Origin: JABFXX01 sp036489755
Lineage (GTDB): Bacteria > Myxococcota_A > Polyangia > Haliangiales > Haliangiaceae
Assembly (NCBI GenBank): GCA_036489755.1
Contig: DASXFD010000089.1
Coordinates: 50,852 to 114,851, forward strand
Reading direction: 5' to 3'
DNA length: 64,000 nt
The position numbers were made by a program, and so were the translations under genes. Under the pieces are notes generated by a model that saw only the letters and a list, made by a program, of their open reading frames with translations, ran no database searches and had not been told where the DNA came from. How positions within the stretch are numbered: the stretch's first letter is position 1; the number at the start of each line of letters is the position of its first letter. This document shows positions 9,612-20,185 of the stretch, one piece after another.

Positions 9612-11129
9612 TCAGCGCGCGAGCTTGACGACGAACGTGTCCGGCTTGGGCGCTTTCGACAGCACCGGGTCGTTTTCGGGCCGCTTGCTGTCGATCGCGG
9701 GCTCGACGAGCTCGAGCTTGAACCGGAATGCACCGACGACGATCGCGTTGCCGTCCTTGTCCATCGCGACGCCGCGGCCCTGGTCGTGGTCGTGGTCGCC
9801 CCAGGTGTCGACCCACACGACCTGGCCCTTCGGATCGTACTTGATCGCGAAGACGTCCTTGTTGCCCTTGCTCGCGATCGCGCCGCCTTTGCCGAAATCG
9901 ACCGAGTTCTGGAACCAGCCGGTCGTGACGGTGTTGCCGGCGGCGTCGGCCGCGACGCCCCACGCGACGTCCTCGCGCTCGGCGCCGAACGTGTGGGCCC
10001 ACTGCAGCTTGCCGTTGGTATCGAAGCGCGCGACGTACGCGTCGGACTCGCCGAGCGACGTGTGCTCGTCGCCCGAGCCGAACGAGATCGGCCCTTTGTT
10101 CTCGAACGAGCCGACGAGCGTGATGTTGCCCGCGGGGTCGACCGCGATGCCGCCCGCGACATCGTTGAACTCGTTCCCGAAGTTCTCCGACCACACGTGG
10201 TCGCCGTTGCGGTCGTACTTCGCGAGCACGATGTCGTTGTCGGAGCCGCCGTGCGCGGTGAGCGGCTTGCCGCCGAAATCGGCGACGTCGGCGAAGTGGC
10301 CCGCGATGTAGACGTTGCCGTTCGCGTCGACGGCGACGTGCAGGATCGTGTCCTTGTAGCGGCCGCCGAAGCTCTTGATCCACTCGATGTCGCCCGACGG
10401 CGCGAGCTTGACGAGCAGCGCGTCGGTCTGGCCCTTCGATTTGAGGTTGATGTTGCCGACCGAGATCGAGTCGGAGTACGAGCCGCCGATGATCCAGCCG
10501 CCGTCGGGCGTGGCGGCGACCGCGTTCGCGCCGTCGCTGTCGATCCCGCCGAGCGTCCACACCCACTGCGGGTTGCCGTCGAGATCGAAGCACACCGCGA
10601 ACAGATCGTCGGAGCCGTACGACTTGTGATCGAACTCGCCGATCTGCAGCTCGTCGAGGAAGTTGCCGACGACAAGCACGCGATTGCCGTGCACCGCGAC
10701 GCCGTTCGCGGCATCGTCGCGCTTGGCGCCGAACGTCTGCACCCATTTCGGCGTGCCGTTCGCGTCGACCTTCATGATGTACGCGTCGGAGCCGCCGACC
10801 GGCTTCCTCGTGCCGAGCACGCCGAACGTCGCTTCGGCGTCGAAGTAACCGACGACGTACGAGTTGCCTTGATCGTCGACGGCAACGCCGCGCGGCACGT
10901 CGATGCCCATGCCGCCGATGCCGAGCTGCCAGAGCGGCTTGCCGGTCGCGCCACCGGTATTCGCGGCGAGCGCGGGCAGCGGCTTGGTCGGCACGGGTTG
11001 CTTGACGACCTCGCGCGGCGCCGGGTTCTCCGTCGGCGCGGCATGCTTGTCGGCGGGCGGCGGCGATTTCGTGTCTTTCGAGCACGACGTCAGCAGCAAG
11101 AGCACGATCGTGATCGCGAACGAGCGCAT
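9612..11129 (-). CDS. SBBP beta-propeller repeat lipoprotein
   Basis: A 505-residue protein with a lipoprotein signal (MRSFAITIVLLLLTSC; lipobox LTSC, Cys16). A Pro-rich spacer precedes about nine ~45-residue repeats. Each contains a core like G-x-G-V-A-V-D-x-x-G-N-x-Y-V-x-G-x-F followed by W-x-x-x-F/L-G, matching the SBBP (seven-bladed propeller) family. In the repeats the predicted Asp/Asn-rich turns could bind calcium. It is likely anchored at the outer membrane, facing the periplasm or the surface. No enzymatic residues are apparent, so a binding or structural role is more likely. Confidence 0.88.
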   Translation of the reverse strand: MRSFAITIVLLLLTSCSKDTKSPPPADKHAAPTENPAPREVVKQPVPTKPLPALAANTGGATGKPLWQLGIGGMGIDVPRGVAVDDQGNSYVVGYFDAEATFGVLGTRKPVGGSDAYIMKVDANGTPKWVQTFGAKRDDAANGVAVHGNRVLVVGNFLDELQIGEFDHKSYGSDDLFAVCFDLDGNPQWVWTLGGIDSDGANAVAATPDGGWIIGGSYSDSISVGNINLKSKGQTDALLVKLAPSGDIEWIKSFGGRYKDTILHVAVDANGNVYIAGHFADVADFGGKPLTAHGGSDNDIVLAKYDRNGDHVWSENFGNEFNDVAGGIAVDPAGNITLVGSFENKGPISFGSGDEHTSLGESDAYVARFDTNGKLQWAHTFGAEREDVAWGVAADAAGNTVTTGWFQNSVDFGKGGAIASKGNKDVFAIKYDPKGQVVWVDTWGDHDHDQGRGVAMDKDGNAIVVGAFRFKLELVEPAIDSKRPENDPVLSKAPKPDTFVVKLAR

Positions 11130-11165
11130 GACCTGACGATGTCACGAGTCGGTGTGCTCGTCATG

Positions 11166-11171
11166 TACGAT
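11166..11171 (+). promoter_or_regulatory. TACGAT -10-like hexamer, leaderless start
   Basis: TACGAT is followed by exactly 6 nt and GTG 11178. This spacing places transcription initiation at the start codon and favours GTG 11178 over the in-frame ATG at 11163. Confidence 0.5.
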
Positions 11172-11177
11172 GCGCGC

Positions 11178-13301
11178 GTGCTGCGCGTCGTGCTGATCGT
11201 TGCAACCGTTTCCGCGGTCGGTTGTCCAACGCCTGAGGTCCCGCGTTCGACCGACGACACCGAGCTGCGCGTTCGCGTCGCGCGCGCCGAGGTCAAGCGT
11301 GCCGGCGGCGTCGCCGAGCTGCGAGAGCTCGCGAAGAGCAGCGATCGCCACGCGCGCGAGCTCGCGCTGCGCGCCTTGGGTCGAATCGGCGGGCCGGACG
11401 CGCTCGCCGAGCTCGACGCGGCGCTCGCCGATCGCGATCCGGAGATCGTCGCATCCGCGCTCGCGGCGATCGGCGTGGCCGCGTCGCTCGACGACGATGC
11501 GAGCGCGCCGCCGGATCCCGCGCGCGGCGAGCGACTCGCGGCCGCGATCCGCGCGTGCGGCGATCCGTGTGCGATCGCCGGCGTCGAAGCGCTCGGCCGC
11601 GCGGGTGGCAGCGACCAAGAAGCGATGCTCGCGAGCGAGCTCGAACAGCCGCGTGTGGCGGCGACCGCCGCGCTCGCGCTCGGCCGCTACGGGCGCCGCA
11701 AGCTCGCTCTCACCGACGACGCGGAACACGCGCTCGTCCACGCGGCGTCGAACAGCGATCGCGAGCTGCGCTACGCGGCGGTCTACGCGATCTCGCGCAT
11801 GGTCGTCGGCGACGAGCATCCGCCGACGACTGCCGCGCTCGTGTCGGTGATCGGCGATCCCGATCCTGAAATTCGCGCGACCGCGATCGCCGGCATCGCG
11901 CATCGCAAACAGGTCGCGGCCGCGCACGAAGCGATCGAGCTCGGGCTCGCCGATCCGGACTGGCGCGTCGAGGTCGAAGCGGTGCGCGCGCTCGCCGGCG
12001 AAAGCGGCGACGATGCCGGCCGCGCGCTCGTCGCCGCGCAGCTCGGCGCGATGATCGGTCGTGCGGCCGACCACGACGGCGCCGCGACGCAGGTCCCGAT
12101 CGAGGCGCTGCGTGTCTTGCTCGCACATCCGCCGCACGATCCGGCGCCGCTCGGCGCGCTCGTCGATGCGATCGCGCAGGGCACGCTCGCGCCCGAGCTC
12201 GCGAAGCTGTCGCCGCGCTCGCGCGGCTGGCTGTCGGCGCTCGCGATCGCCGCGTACGAGCGCGTCGCGAACGACGGCCGCTACGAGGTCGCGTCGGTCG
12301 CGCCCGCGGATCTGCCGGTGCCGCTCGCACTCGGCCTCGCCGCCGAGCTCGCGGTGCATCAGGGGCCCGCGGCGCAGCGAAATTTGCTCAGCACGCTGCT
12401 TCGCCACCCCGACCCGCGCGTGCGTGCGGCGGCGCTGCCGCTGCTCGTCTCGACGGTGAAGGAGGCCGAGGTCGCCGACCGCCGATCGATCGTCGCGACG
12501 TTCGCCGCCGCGATCGCGTCGCCCGATCCGGTGATCGCCGGCACCGCGGCCGATAGCGTCGGCGATCTCTACGACGCGATCGGCAACGCGCCGGAGCGCT
12601 CGTTTCTCGACGCCGCGATCACGGCGCGCGCCGTACGCGAGCGCGATCCCGAGCTCGCGTCGAGCCTCGTCGAGCTGATCGGCAAGCACACGATCGCGGG
12701 CGGCCTCGCCGCGTGTCGCGCCGGGCTCGCCGGTCATCCGGTGCTCGCGCGCGCGGCCGCCGCCTGCCTCGCCGCGCTCGGCGAGCACGCCGACGTGCCC
12801 GCGATCGGCATCGAGAGCGCGCCGCCGGGCATCGACGTCGCGACCGTGATCGGCAAGCGCGTGATGTGGCACCTCGCGACGTCGCGCGGCGAGATCGTGA
12901 TCGAGCTGTTGCCCGACGTCGCCCCGTGGAACGTCGCGACGATCGCCGCGCTGACCGAGCGCCACTTCTACGACGGCATCGAGTTTCATCGCGTGGTGCC
13001 CGACTTCGTCGTGCAGGGCGGCGACCCCACGATGTCGGGCGAGGGCGGCCCGGACTTCACGACGCCTGCCGAGCCGGCGACCGTGCTCGATGGTCTGGGC
13101 TTCGTGACCGGCGGGATCGGCATGGCCGACGCGGGGCGAGACAGCGCCGGCTCGCAGTGGTTCGCCATGCACTCCCGCGCGCCGCACCTCGACGGCAGGT
13201 ACACGTGGGTGGGACAGGTCGTAACTGGCCAGAATGTCGTGGATGCGCTGCTGATCGGCGATCGCGTCGACCACGCCACGATCGAGCTGCTGCGCAAATA
13301 A
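11178..13301 (+). CDS. lipoprotein with HEAT repeats and C-terminal cyclophilin peptidyl-prolyl isomerase
   Basis: A 707-residue protein with lipoprotein signal VLRVVLIVATVSAVGC (lipobox AVGC). Residues ~30-540 are alpha-helical HEAT/PBS-type repeats (units such as ALGRIGGPDALAELDAAL). Residues ~560-705 form a cyclophilin domain with the catalytic segment FHRVVPDFVVQGGDP (active-site Arg) and GSQWFAMHS. It should catalyse proline isomerisation in the periplasm, with the HEAT part presenting clients or partners. Lipid-anchored HEAT-cyclophilin fusions are uncommon outside this lineage. ATG 11163 would add five residues before the signal. Confidence 0.9.
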   Translation: MLRVVLIVATVSAVGCPTPEVPRSTDDTELRVRVARAEVKRAGGVAELRELAKSSDRHARELALRALGRIGGPDALAELDAALADRDPEIVASALAAIGVAASLDDDASAPPDPARGERLAAAIRACGDPCAIAGVEALGRAGGSDQEAMLASELEQPRVAATAALALGRYGRRKLALTDDAEHALVHAASNSDRELRYAAVYAISRMVVGDEHPPTTAALVSVIGDPDPEIRATAIAGIAHRKQVAAAHEAIELGLADPDWRVEVEAVRALAGESGDDAGRALVAAQLGAMIGRAADHDGAATQVPIEALRVLLAHPPHDPAPLGALVDAIAQGTLAPELAKLSPRSRGWLSALAIAAYERVANDGRYEVASVAPADLPVPLALGLAAELAVHQGPAAQRNLLSTLLRHPDPRVRAAALPLLVSTVKEAEVADRRSIVATFAAAIASPDPVIAGTAADSVGDLYDAIGNAPERSFLDAAITARAVRERDPELASSLVELIGKHTIAGGLAACRAGLAGHPVLARAAAACLAALGEHADVPAIGIESAPPGIDVATVIGKRVMWHLATSRGEIVIELLPDVAPWNVATIAALTERHFYDGIEFHRVVPDFVVQGGDPTMSGEGGPDFTTPAEPATVLDGLGFVTGGIGMADAGRDSAGSQWFAMHSRAPHLDGRYTWVGQVVTGQNVVDALLIGDRVDHATIELLRK

Positions 13302-13330
13302 GACCGGCGCATTGTGTCGTTCGTTTCATC

Positions 13331-15226
13331 ATGGGCATGCGTCGCTCCTTTGTTGCCGCCGCGCTCCTCGTTCCCGCCGCGCTCGGTCTGGTCGCCCGCG
13401 AGGCGCTCGCCAAGCGCGAGATGCCGGTCCCCGAATTCCAGCGCTTCCAGACGGCAGCGACGTTCGAGATCGTCGGCCGGCCGATCGGCGGCAGCACGCC
13501 GGCGAACGCGACCGCCGCGTACCTGACGTCGACCCGCATCGCGGCGCTCGACGACGGCGCGCTGGTCATCGACGCCGACAGCGGCGAGCTGTTGCGCACT
13601 GATCGCGACGGCAACAACGTCGCCGCATTCACGATCGGCCGCAACGCAGGGTTGCTCGCGTACGACCCCGCAGCGAAGCTCGCATACGTCGCCGATCGCG
13701 CGGCGAACCGGATCGCGGTCGTCAAGGTCGGCGCGCAGCTCGAGCTCGCGCGCTCGATCGCCACGCCGGTCGAGCCGTATGGCGTGGCGCTGTCGCCGGA
13801 TCGCCGCACGGTCATGGTCACCACGATCGCGGACCGCGCGCTCGTCGCGTACGACGCAGCGTCGGGCAACGAGAAGTGGCGCGCCGCGCTCGGCCACGAG
13901 CCGCGCGGGCTCGCGGTGTCGCCCGACGGCACGCGCGCGCTCGTCGCATATCTGCAAACCGGCACGGTCGACCAATTCGATCTGCTCGAGTCGCACGCGG
14001 TCGAGCACATCGCGCTGTCGACGATCAACTCACCTCGCCGCTGCCGCCGCTGCACCGTCAACGGCGACCCGGACGCGTTCGCGCGCGCCGCGTTCGTGGT
14101 GACGTTCATGGGCGATCACGAAGCCGTCGTGCCGTTTCAGCGCGAGACGCCCGTCCAGATCGCGAACGGCGGCAACAGCGGCAGCTACGGCGGCGGCTTC
14201 GAGTCGCCGGTGCAACACCAGCTCGCGATGCTCCAGCTCGACGGCGAGCGCACGTTGCAGGCGACCGCGGCGATCGGCGTGGAACTGCCGCGTGCAGTGG
14301 TGTGGGATGGCGCGCACGACGCGCTGTACGTCGCCGGCATGGGCAAAGACTCGATCCAGCAGGTCCGCGCCGCGTCGCAGTCGAGCGCCACGGCGGGCAT
14401 CGCCGGCTCGCTGACGTCGGGCGATAAGGCGTGCGGGCCCGATGGCCTCGCCGTCACCCGCGACGGCGCGGTGCTCGTGTGGTGCGCGTTCACGCGCAAC
14501 GTCGAGCGGCTCGACTTCGTCGATGCGAAGGGCGAGCTCGCGACCGCGATGAAGACGAGCGCGGGCCCCACGCTCGTCGCATCTGCGATGAGCCAGCCGC
14601 AGCACGACGGCTACGTCATGTTCCACTCGGCGAACGAACAGATCTCGCAGGGCGGCGGCCTCGCGTGCGCGAGCTGTCACCCCGACGGTCGCGACGACGG
14701 CCTGTCGTGGAAGATCGAGAAGAACACGCTGCAGACGCCGTTGCTCGCGGGCCGGATCGTCGGCACGCACCCGTACAAGTGGGACGGCGGCGATCCGGAT
14801 CTCGAGACCAGCCTCGCGACGACGATGAAGCGGCTCGGCGGCTCGGGCCTCGACAAGGCGCAGACCGCGGAGCTCGCGGCGTACCTCGACGCGCTGCCCG
14901 CGCCGCGCACGCCGACCCGCGACGTCGCACAGGTCGCGCGCGGCAAGGCGCTGTTCGACTCGGCCGAGGTCGGTTGCCGCGGTTGCCACGACGGCCCGAC
15001 CTACAGCGACAACCTGCAGCACAGCTTCGCCGGCTCGACCCTTCCGAGCGCCGACACGCCGAGCCTCGTCGGTCTCGCGGCCAGCGCGCCGTACTTCCAC
15101 GACGGCAGCGCGGCCACGCTCGAGGCGCTATTGCGCGACCGCGGCGCGGTGCACGGCATGGGCGAAACGGCACGGCTCAGCGACGCGCAGATCGCGGATC
15201 TGACCGCGTTCCTCGAGACGCTCTAG
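13331..15226 (+). CDS. beta-propeller di-haem c-type cytochrome (cytochrome c peroxidase/MauG-like)
   Basis: A 631-residue exported protein with a signal peptide of ~25 residues ending near ALAKREM. The N-terminal ~400 residues are a YVTN/40-residue beta-propeller (repeats like YGVALSPDRRTVMVTTIADRAL). Two haem-attachment motifs follow: CASCH near residue 446 and CRGCH near 548, with the paired sequence ending TPSLVGLAASAPYFHDGSA typical of di-haem peroxidase/MauG C-terminal domains. A CRRC pair near residue 235 is not haem-binding. It probably acts in periplasmic electron transfer or oxidation chemistry. The gene is 29 bp after the cyclophilin gene and converges with the ABC operon (4-bp overlap). 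Confidence 0.88.
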   Translation: MGMRRSFVAAALLVPAALGLVAREALAKREMPVPEFQRFQTAATFEIVGRPIGGSTPANATAAYLTSTRIAALDDGALVIDADSGELLRTDRDGNNVAAFTIGRNAGLLAYDPAAKLAYVADRAANRIAVVKVGAQLELARSIATPVEPYGVALSPDRRTVMVTTIADRALVAYDAASGNEKWRAALGHEPRGLAVSPDGTRALVAYLQTGTVDQFDLLESHAVEHIALSTINSPRRCRRCTVNGDPDAFARAAFVVTFMGDHEAVVPFQRETPVQIANGGNSGSYGGGFESPVQHQLAMLQLDGERTLQATAAIGVELPRAVVWDGAHDALYVAGMGKDSIQQVRAASQSSATAGIAGSLTSGDKACGPDGLAVTRDGAVLVWCAFTRNVERLDFVDAKGELATAMKTSAGPTLVASAMSQPQHDGYVMFHSANEQISQGGGLACASCHPDGRDDGLSWKIEKNTLQTPLLAGRIVGTHPYKWDGGDPDLETSLATTMKRLGGSGLDKAQTAELAAYLDALPAPRTPTRDVAQVARGKALFDSAEVGCRGCHDGPTYSDNLQHSFAGSTLPSADTPSLVGLAASAPYFHDGSAATLEALLRDRGAVHGMGETARLSDAQIADLTAFLETL

Positions 15227-16011
15227 CTCGACGCGCTGGTGTAGCTGCGCAGCGCGGCGCGCCACACGACGCGGCTGACCGCGAGCAACGCGACCGCACC
15301 GACGAGCGTGCCGACGGCCTGGCGTGGCTCGAGCCGGCCGAGGATCGCCATCGCGGGAAACGTGGTCATCACCGCGACCGGGATCACGAACGTGAAGAAC
15401 AGCCGCCAGATGCCGGGGAACACCGCGACCGGCCAGCGCGCGGTGTCGAAGATCGAGCCGAGCAGGAACATCAAGTTGTCGAGCCGGCCGACCCAGAACG
15501 CGAGCGCCGCGCAGATGATCCACAAGCCGTACATCGCGACCGTTCCGGCGGCGAGCAGCGCGAGCCCGAACACGACATCCGCGGTGCTCGGTGGGTAGCC
15601 ACGCAACATGAACGCGTAGACCCCGAGCCCGATCGCGAACAACAGATCGAAGATCTTCCACGGTTCGTAGCGCGCCGCCGACACGAGCATCTGCGCGTCG
15701 ACGGGTTTCAAGAGCACGTAGTCGAACGAGCCGTTGCGGATGTTCTGGACCAGATCGACGAGCGACGGGCTGATCACGCCCTCGAGGATCGCGCGCAGCG
15801 CCTGGAAGTACGCCATCACGACGAGCGCGTCCGAGTACGACCAGCCGTTGAACACGCCGTGCTTGTCGTAGACGACGATCAGCGGCAGCAGCGTGAGCAG
15901 CGCATTGGCGATGCCGAACACGCCTTCGAGCAAGAAGTTCGCGCGATATGCCATCGCCTGCGCGACGCTGATCCCGAGCTGCACGCGAAACAACCGCAGA
16001 TATTTCGTCAC
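15223..16011 (-). CDS. ABC-2 type exporter permease (second)
   Basis: A 262-residue membrane protein with six hydrophobic helices and the DUF990/ABC-2 layout (start TKYLRLFRVQLG, mid-region LVDLVQNIRNGSFDYVLLKP, end near RVVWRAALRSY). It begins at GTG 16011, which overlaps the stop of the other permease gene (GTGA). It would form a heterodimeric channel with that permease and the adjacent ATPase. Substrate is unknown; related systems export lipids, polysaccharides or peptides. Confidence 0.9.
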   Translation of the reverse strand: MTKYLRLFRVQLGISVAQAMAYRANFLLEGVFGIANALLTLLPLIVVYDKHGVFNGWSYSDALVVMAYFQALRAILEGVISPSLVDLVQNIRNGSFDYVLLKPVDAQMLVSAARYEPWKIFDLLFAIGLGVYAFMLRGYPPSTADVVFGLALLAAGTVAMYGLWIICAALAFWVGRLDNLMFLLGSIFDTARWPVAVFPGIWRLFFTFVIPVAVMTTFPAMAILGRLEPRQAVGTLVGAVALLAVSRVVWRAALRSYTSASS

Positions 16012-16814
16012 GTGCCCACCGATTCGAAGCGCTTGATCCCGCGATTCCACGCGAAGAACGCGAACAGCCACGACCCGACGAACCACGCGGCTTGCGTCGC
16101 GAGCAGATGCAAGCAGCTCTCGAGCGACTGCGGCCGCGTGATCAGCTGCAGCGGGATGAACATCATCGACTTGAACGGCAGGTAATCGGCCATCACCGCG
16201 ATCGCGCGCGGCATCAGATCGAGCGGCAGCAGGTAACCCGAGAACAGCGAGAACATCCCGAAGTAGATGTTTCCGACGCCGATCGCCTGCGTCATGAAGA
16301 ACGCGAGCGTGCCGAGCGCGAACATCACGGCGAACGAGACCAGCCACGCGAGTGCGATCGAGACCGGCATCAGCGCGATCTGATAGCCGGCGTGTGGCAG
16401 CGTCGCGCCGCTCGACGTGACGAGCAGGATGATCGCGAGCGGGAGCGCGATCACCGCGCGAAACGGAATCGCGGCCGCCTGCTGCGCGATGTACGCGAAG
16501 AACGGATGGATCGGACGCAGCAACCGCATCGCGAGCGTGCCCAGCCGCACCTCGTCCATGATCTGCCACGCGGTCCAGTTGCCGGTCAGCTGGCGCACGA
16601 TCAGCGTCGCCAGGTAATACGCGACGAACTGCGACGCGTCGTAGCCGGCGAACGATCGCGTGCGCGTGATGAACGTCATCAGCGACATCATGATCAGCGG
16701 CTGCGTCGTCGTGAGCACCCACACGAGGAACTCGGCGCGATACGCGACGGTCTCGGCCACGCCGACGCGGAGCAGCGTCGGCATCGCCTTGAGCGTGCGG
16801 CCGAAGCCGCTCAA
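16008..16814 (-). CDS. ABC-2 type exporter permease (first)
   Basis: A 268-residue protein with six predicted helices and the ABC-2 pattern (LTGNWTAWQIMDEVRLGTLAMRLLRPIHP, similar in place to the NGSFDYVLLKP segment of its partner). It overlaps the ATPase gene upstream and the second permease downstream by 4 bp each, so the three proteins should be made in fixed ratio. Together they form an export ABC transporter in the inner membrane. Confidence 0.9.
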   Translation of the reverse strand: MSGFGRTLKAMPTLLRVGVAETVAYRAEFLVWVLTTTQPLIMMSLMTFITRTRSFAGYDASQFVAYYLATLIVRQLTGNWTAWQIMDEVRLGTLAMRLLRPIHPFFAYIAQQAAAIPFRAVIALPLAIILLVTSSGATLPHAGYQIALMPVSIALAWLVSFAVMFALGTLAFFMTQAIGVGNIYFGMFSLFSGYLLPLDLMPRAIAVMADYLPFKSMMFIPLQLITRPQSLESCLHLLATQAAWFVGSWLFAFFAWNRGIKRFESVGT

Positions 16815-17851
16815 GCGGCCTCGTGCGACTTGCCGAACATCACGCGCAGCACGTCCTCGAGCGGCGGATCTTCGATGCCGAGATCGGTCGCCTTGAGCGT
16901 ACCGAGCAAGTGGCCGACGACGTTTGGCAGCTCGCGCTCGGGCACGCGCAGCGTGATGCGGTTGCCGTCTTTCGTCAGCACGGTGCCGAGCTTCTTCAGC
17001 GAGTCATCGTCGATCATCGCTCCGCGCTCCCCTTCGGGCGCGCTGTGCGGTCCGGCAGAGCCGGACCTCTCGATCGGCCCGGCGATCGTGAACGACACGC
17101 GCTTGTCGGGGTCCATCGACTTGATGAGGCTCTTGAGCTCGCCGTCGTGCACGATCGTGCCGCGATCGATCACGATGATCCGCGGGCACAGCGCGACGAC
17201 GTCGTCCATGTAGTGCGACGTCAGGAGCACGGTCGCCTGATGCTCCTGGTTGTAGCGGCGGATGAAGTCGCGGATCGCGAGCTGCATCGCGACGTCGAGC
17301 CCGATCGTCGGCTCGTCGAGGAATAGCGTGGTCGGCGAGTGGAGCAGGGCGGCCGCGAGCTCGCACTTCATGCGCTCGCCGAGCGATAGCTGGCGCGCCG
17401 GCTTGTCGATGAGGCTGCCGAGCTCGAGCAGCTCGGTGAGCTCCTTGAGCGTCTTGTCGAAGCGATCCTTGGGCACGCCGAACACGGCGCGGTTGAGCGC
17501 GTACGTCTCCGACGGCGGCAGATCCCAGATCAGCTGCGACTTCTGGCCCATCACGAGCGTGATCTTCTCGAGCAGCGCCGCCTCGCGCCGGAACGGCACG
17601 TGACCCTCGACGGTGACCTCGCCGCTCGTCGGATGGAGCAGGCCCGAGAGCACCTTGAGCGTGGTGGTCTTGCCGGCGCCGTTCGGACCGAGAAAGCCGA
17701 CGCGTTCGCCGCGCTCGATCTTGAAGCTGACACCCGCGACCGCCTTCACGGTCTCGTACTCGCGCACGAACAGCGACTTCACCGCGGCGGCGAAGCCCGG
17801 CGGTCGCTTGTGCACCTTGAAGTGCTTCGTCAGATCCTTCGCGACGATCAT
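16811..17851 (-). CDS. ABC transporter ATP-binding protein
   Basis: A 346-residue nucleotide-binding subunit. Walker A is GPNGAGKTTT, the signature is LSLGERMKCE (normally LSGGQ), Walker B is TTLFLDEPTIGLD and the H-loop is LLTSHY. An extended N-terminus (KRPPGFAAAVKSLFVREYETV) and ~90 extra C-terminal residues match the NatA/DUF990-linked subclass. It overlaps both neighbours by 4 bp. It would power export through the two permeases encoded next. Confidence 0.95.
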   Translation of the reverse strand: MIVAKDLTKHFKVHKRPPGFAAAVKSLFVREYETVKAVAGVSFKIERGERVGFLGPNGAGKTTTLKVLSGLLHPTSGEVTVEGHVPFRREAALLEKITLVMGQKSQLIWDLPPSETYALNRAVFGVPKDRFDKTLKELTELLELGSLIDKPARQLSLGERMKCELAAALLHSPTTLFLDEPTIGLDVAMQLAIRDFIRRYNQEHQATVLLTSHYMDDVVALCPRIIVIDRGTIVHDGELKSLIKSMDPDKRVSFTIAGPIERSGSAGPHSAPEGERGAMIDDDSLKKLGTVLTKDGNRITLRVPERELPNVVGHLLGTLKATDLGIEDPPLEDVLRVMFGKSHEAA

Positions 17852-18362
17852 TTGTCTTTGGCGAGCTCGCCGACCGTCTTGATCGGGAGGTTGTCGACCG
17901 ACTCGCCTTCGAGGATCGACTCCAGGAGCTTGGCACCGACCTGCGCGAGCTGCGTCAGATTGACGACGCGCTCGGCGATCAGCTTGCGGCGGGAGTCGCG
18001 GCCTGGCTCGAGCTCGGCCTCGGCGGCCTTGAATCGATCGACGGCCGTCTTGATCCAGTTGAGCTCGCGCTCGCGAAACACGCGCGACACCATCTTCCAC
18101 AAGCTGGTCTCGGCCTCGTAATGCTCGCGGCGCTCGCCGACGACCCACGCCTTCTTGACGATGCCCCACTGCACGAGCTCGGCAAGCAGCATCGACACCG
18201 CTCCCGTCGACAGCCCGAGCCGATCTTGGAGATCGGCGGCGGTCTGCGGATGGTCCTCGAGATACAGCACGGTCCACATCCGGCCCATGTTGCGCTTGAA
18301 GCCCCACGACTCGATCAGCTCGCCGACGGCGTCGGCGACTTTGAGGACCGCCGGATCGACGG

Positions 18363-18366
<4 letters not shown>
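17848..18366 (-). CDS. GbsR/MarR-family transcriptional regulator
   Basis: A 172-residue winged-helix protein resembling GbsR-type MarR regulators: VADAVGELIESWGFKRNMGRM, then TAADLQDRLGLSTGAVSMLL as the recognition helix and WVVGERREHYEAE as the wing. C-terminal helices probably dimerise. It lies between the Hsp70 and ABC ATPase genes with 4-bp overlaps on both sides, so it is likely the repressor of this operon. GbsR proteins often sense small osmolytes or envelope compounds; the ligand here is unknown. Confidence 0.88.
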
Positions 18367-20026
<1,660 letters not shown>

Positions 20027-20030
<4 letters not shown>

Positions 20031-20182
20031 AGGCGCGCCTCCTTGGAGGCCGGCCCGCGGCATCGCCTCGCAGACTCGGCAATACGGAGGTTCGCTTCGC
20101 TCACGGGCCCGGCTCCGTTCGGACCGGGCCCGATCATTTGCCTCGCGAGGCGCTCGGCAATACGGAGGTTCGCTTCGCTCAC
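20027..20182 (-). CDS. 51-residue ORF made of an imperfect tandem duplication
   Basis: This frame starts at GTG 20182, overlapping the stop of the PilZ-J gene (GTGA), and ends at a TGA overlapping the GTG of the Hsp70 gene (GTGA). It therefore exactly fills the gap. It contains two copies of VSEANLRIAE, 26 codons apart, with the first followed by a Gly/Pro-rich segment. A long GC hairpin sits between the copies. It may be a real coupled mini-gene or a by-product of a 78-bp duplication that kept translation continuous. I recognise no family. Confidence 0.4.
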
Positions 20183-20185
20183 GGG
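20075..20185. repeat. 33-bp direct repeat, period 78 bp, with hairpin between copies
   Basis: Copies at 20075-20107 and 20153-20185 are identical (starting CTCGGCAATACGGAGG). Between them a GC-rich inverted repeat (CGGGCCCGG and CCGGGCCCG around 20104-20132) and the palindrome GCCTCGCGAGGC are present. The second copy reaches into the last codons of the PilZ-J gene. The repeat period is a multiple of three, so the small ORF stays open through both copies. Confidence 0.85.
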
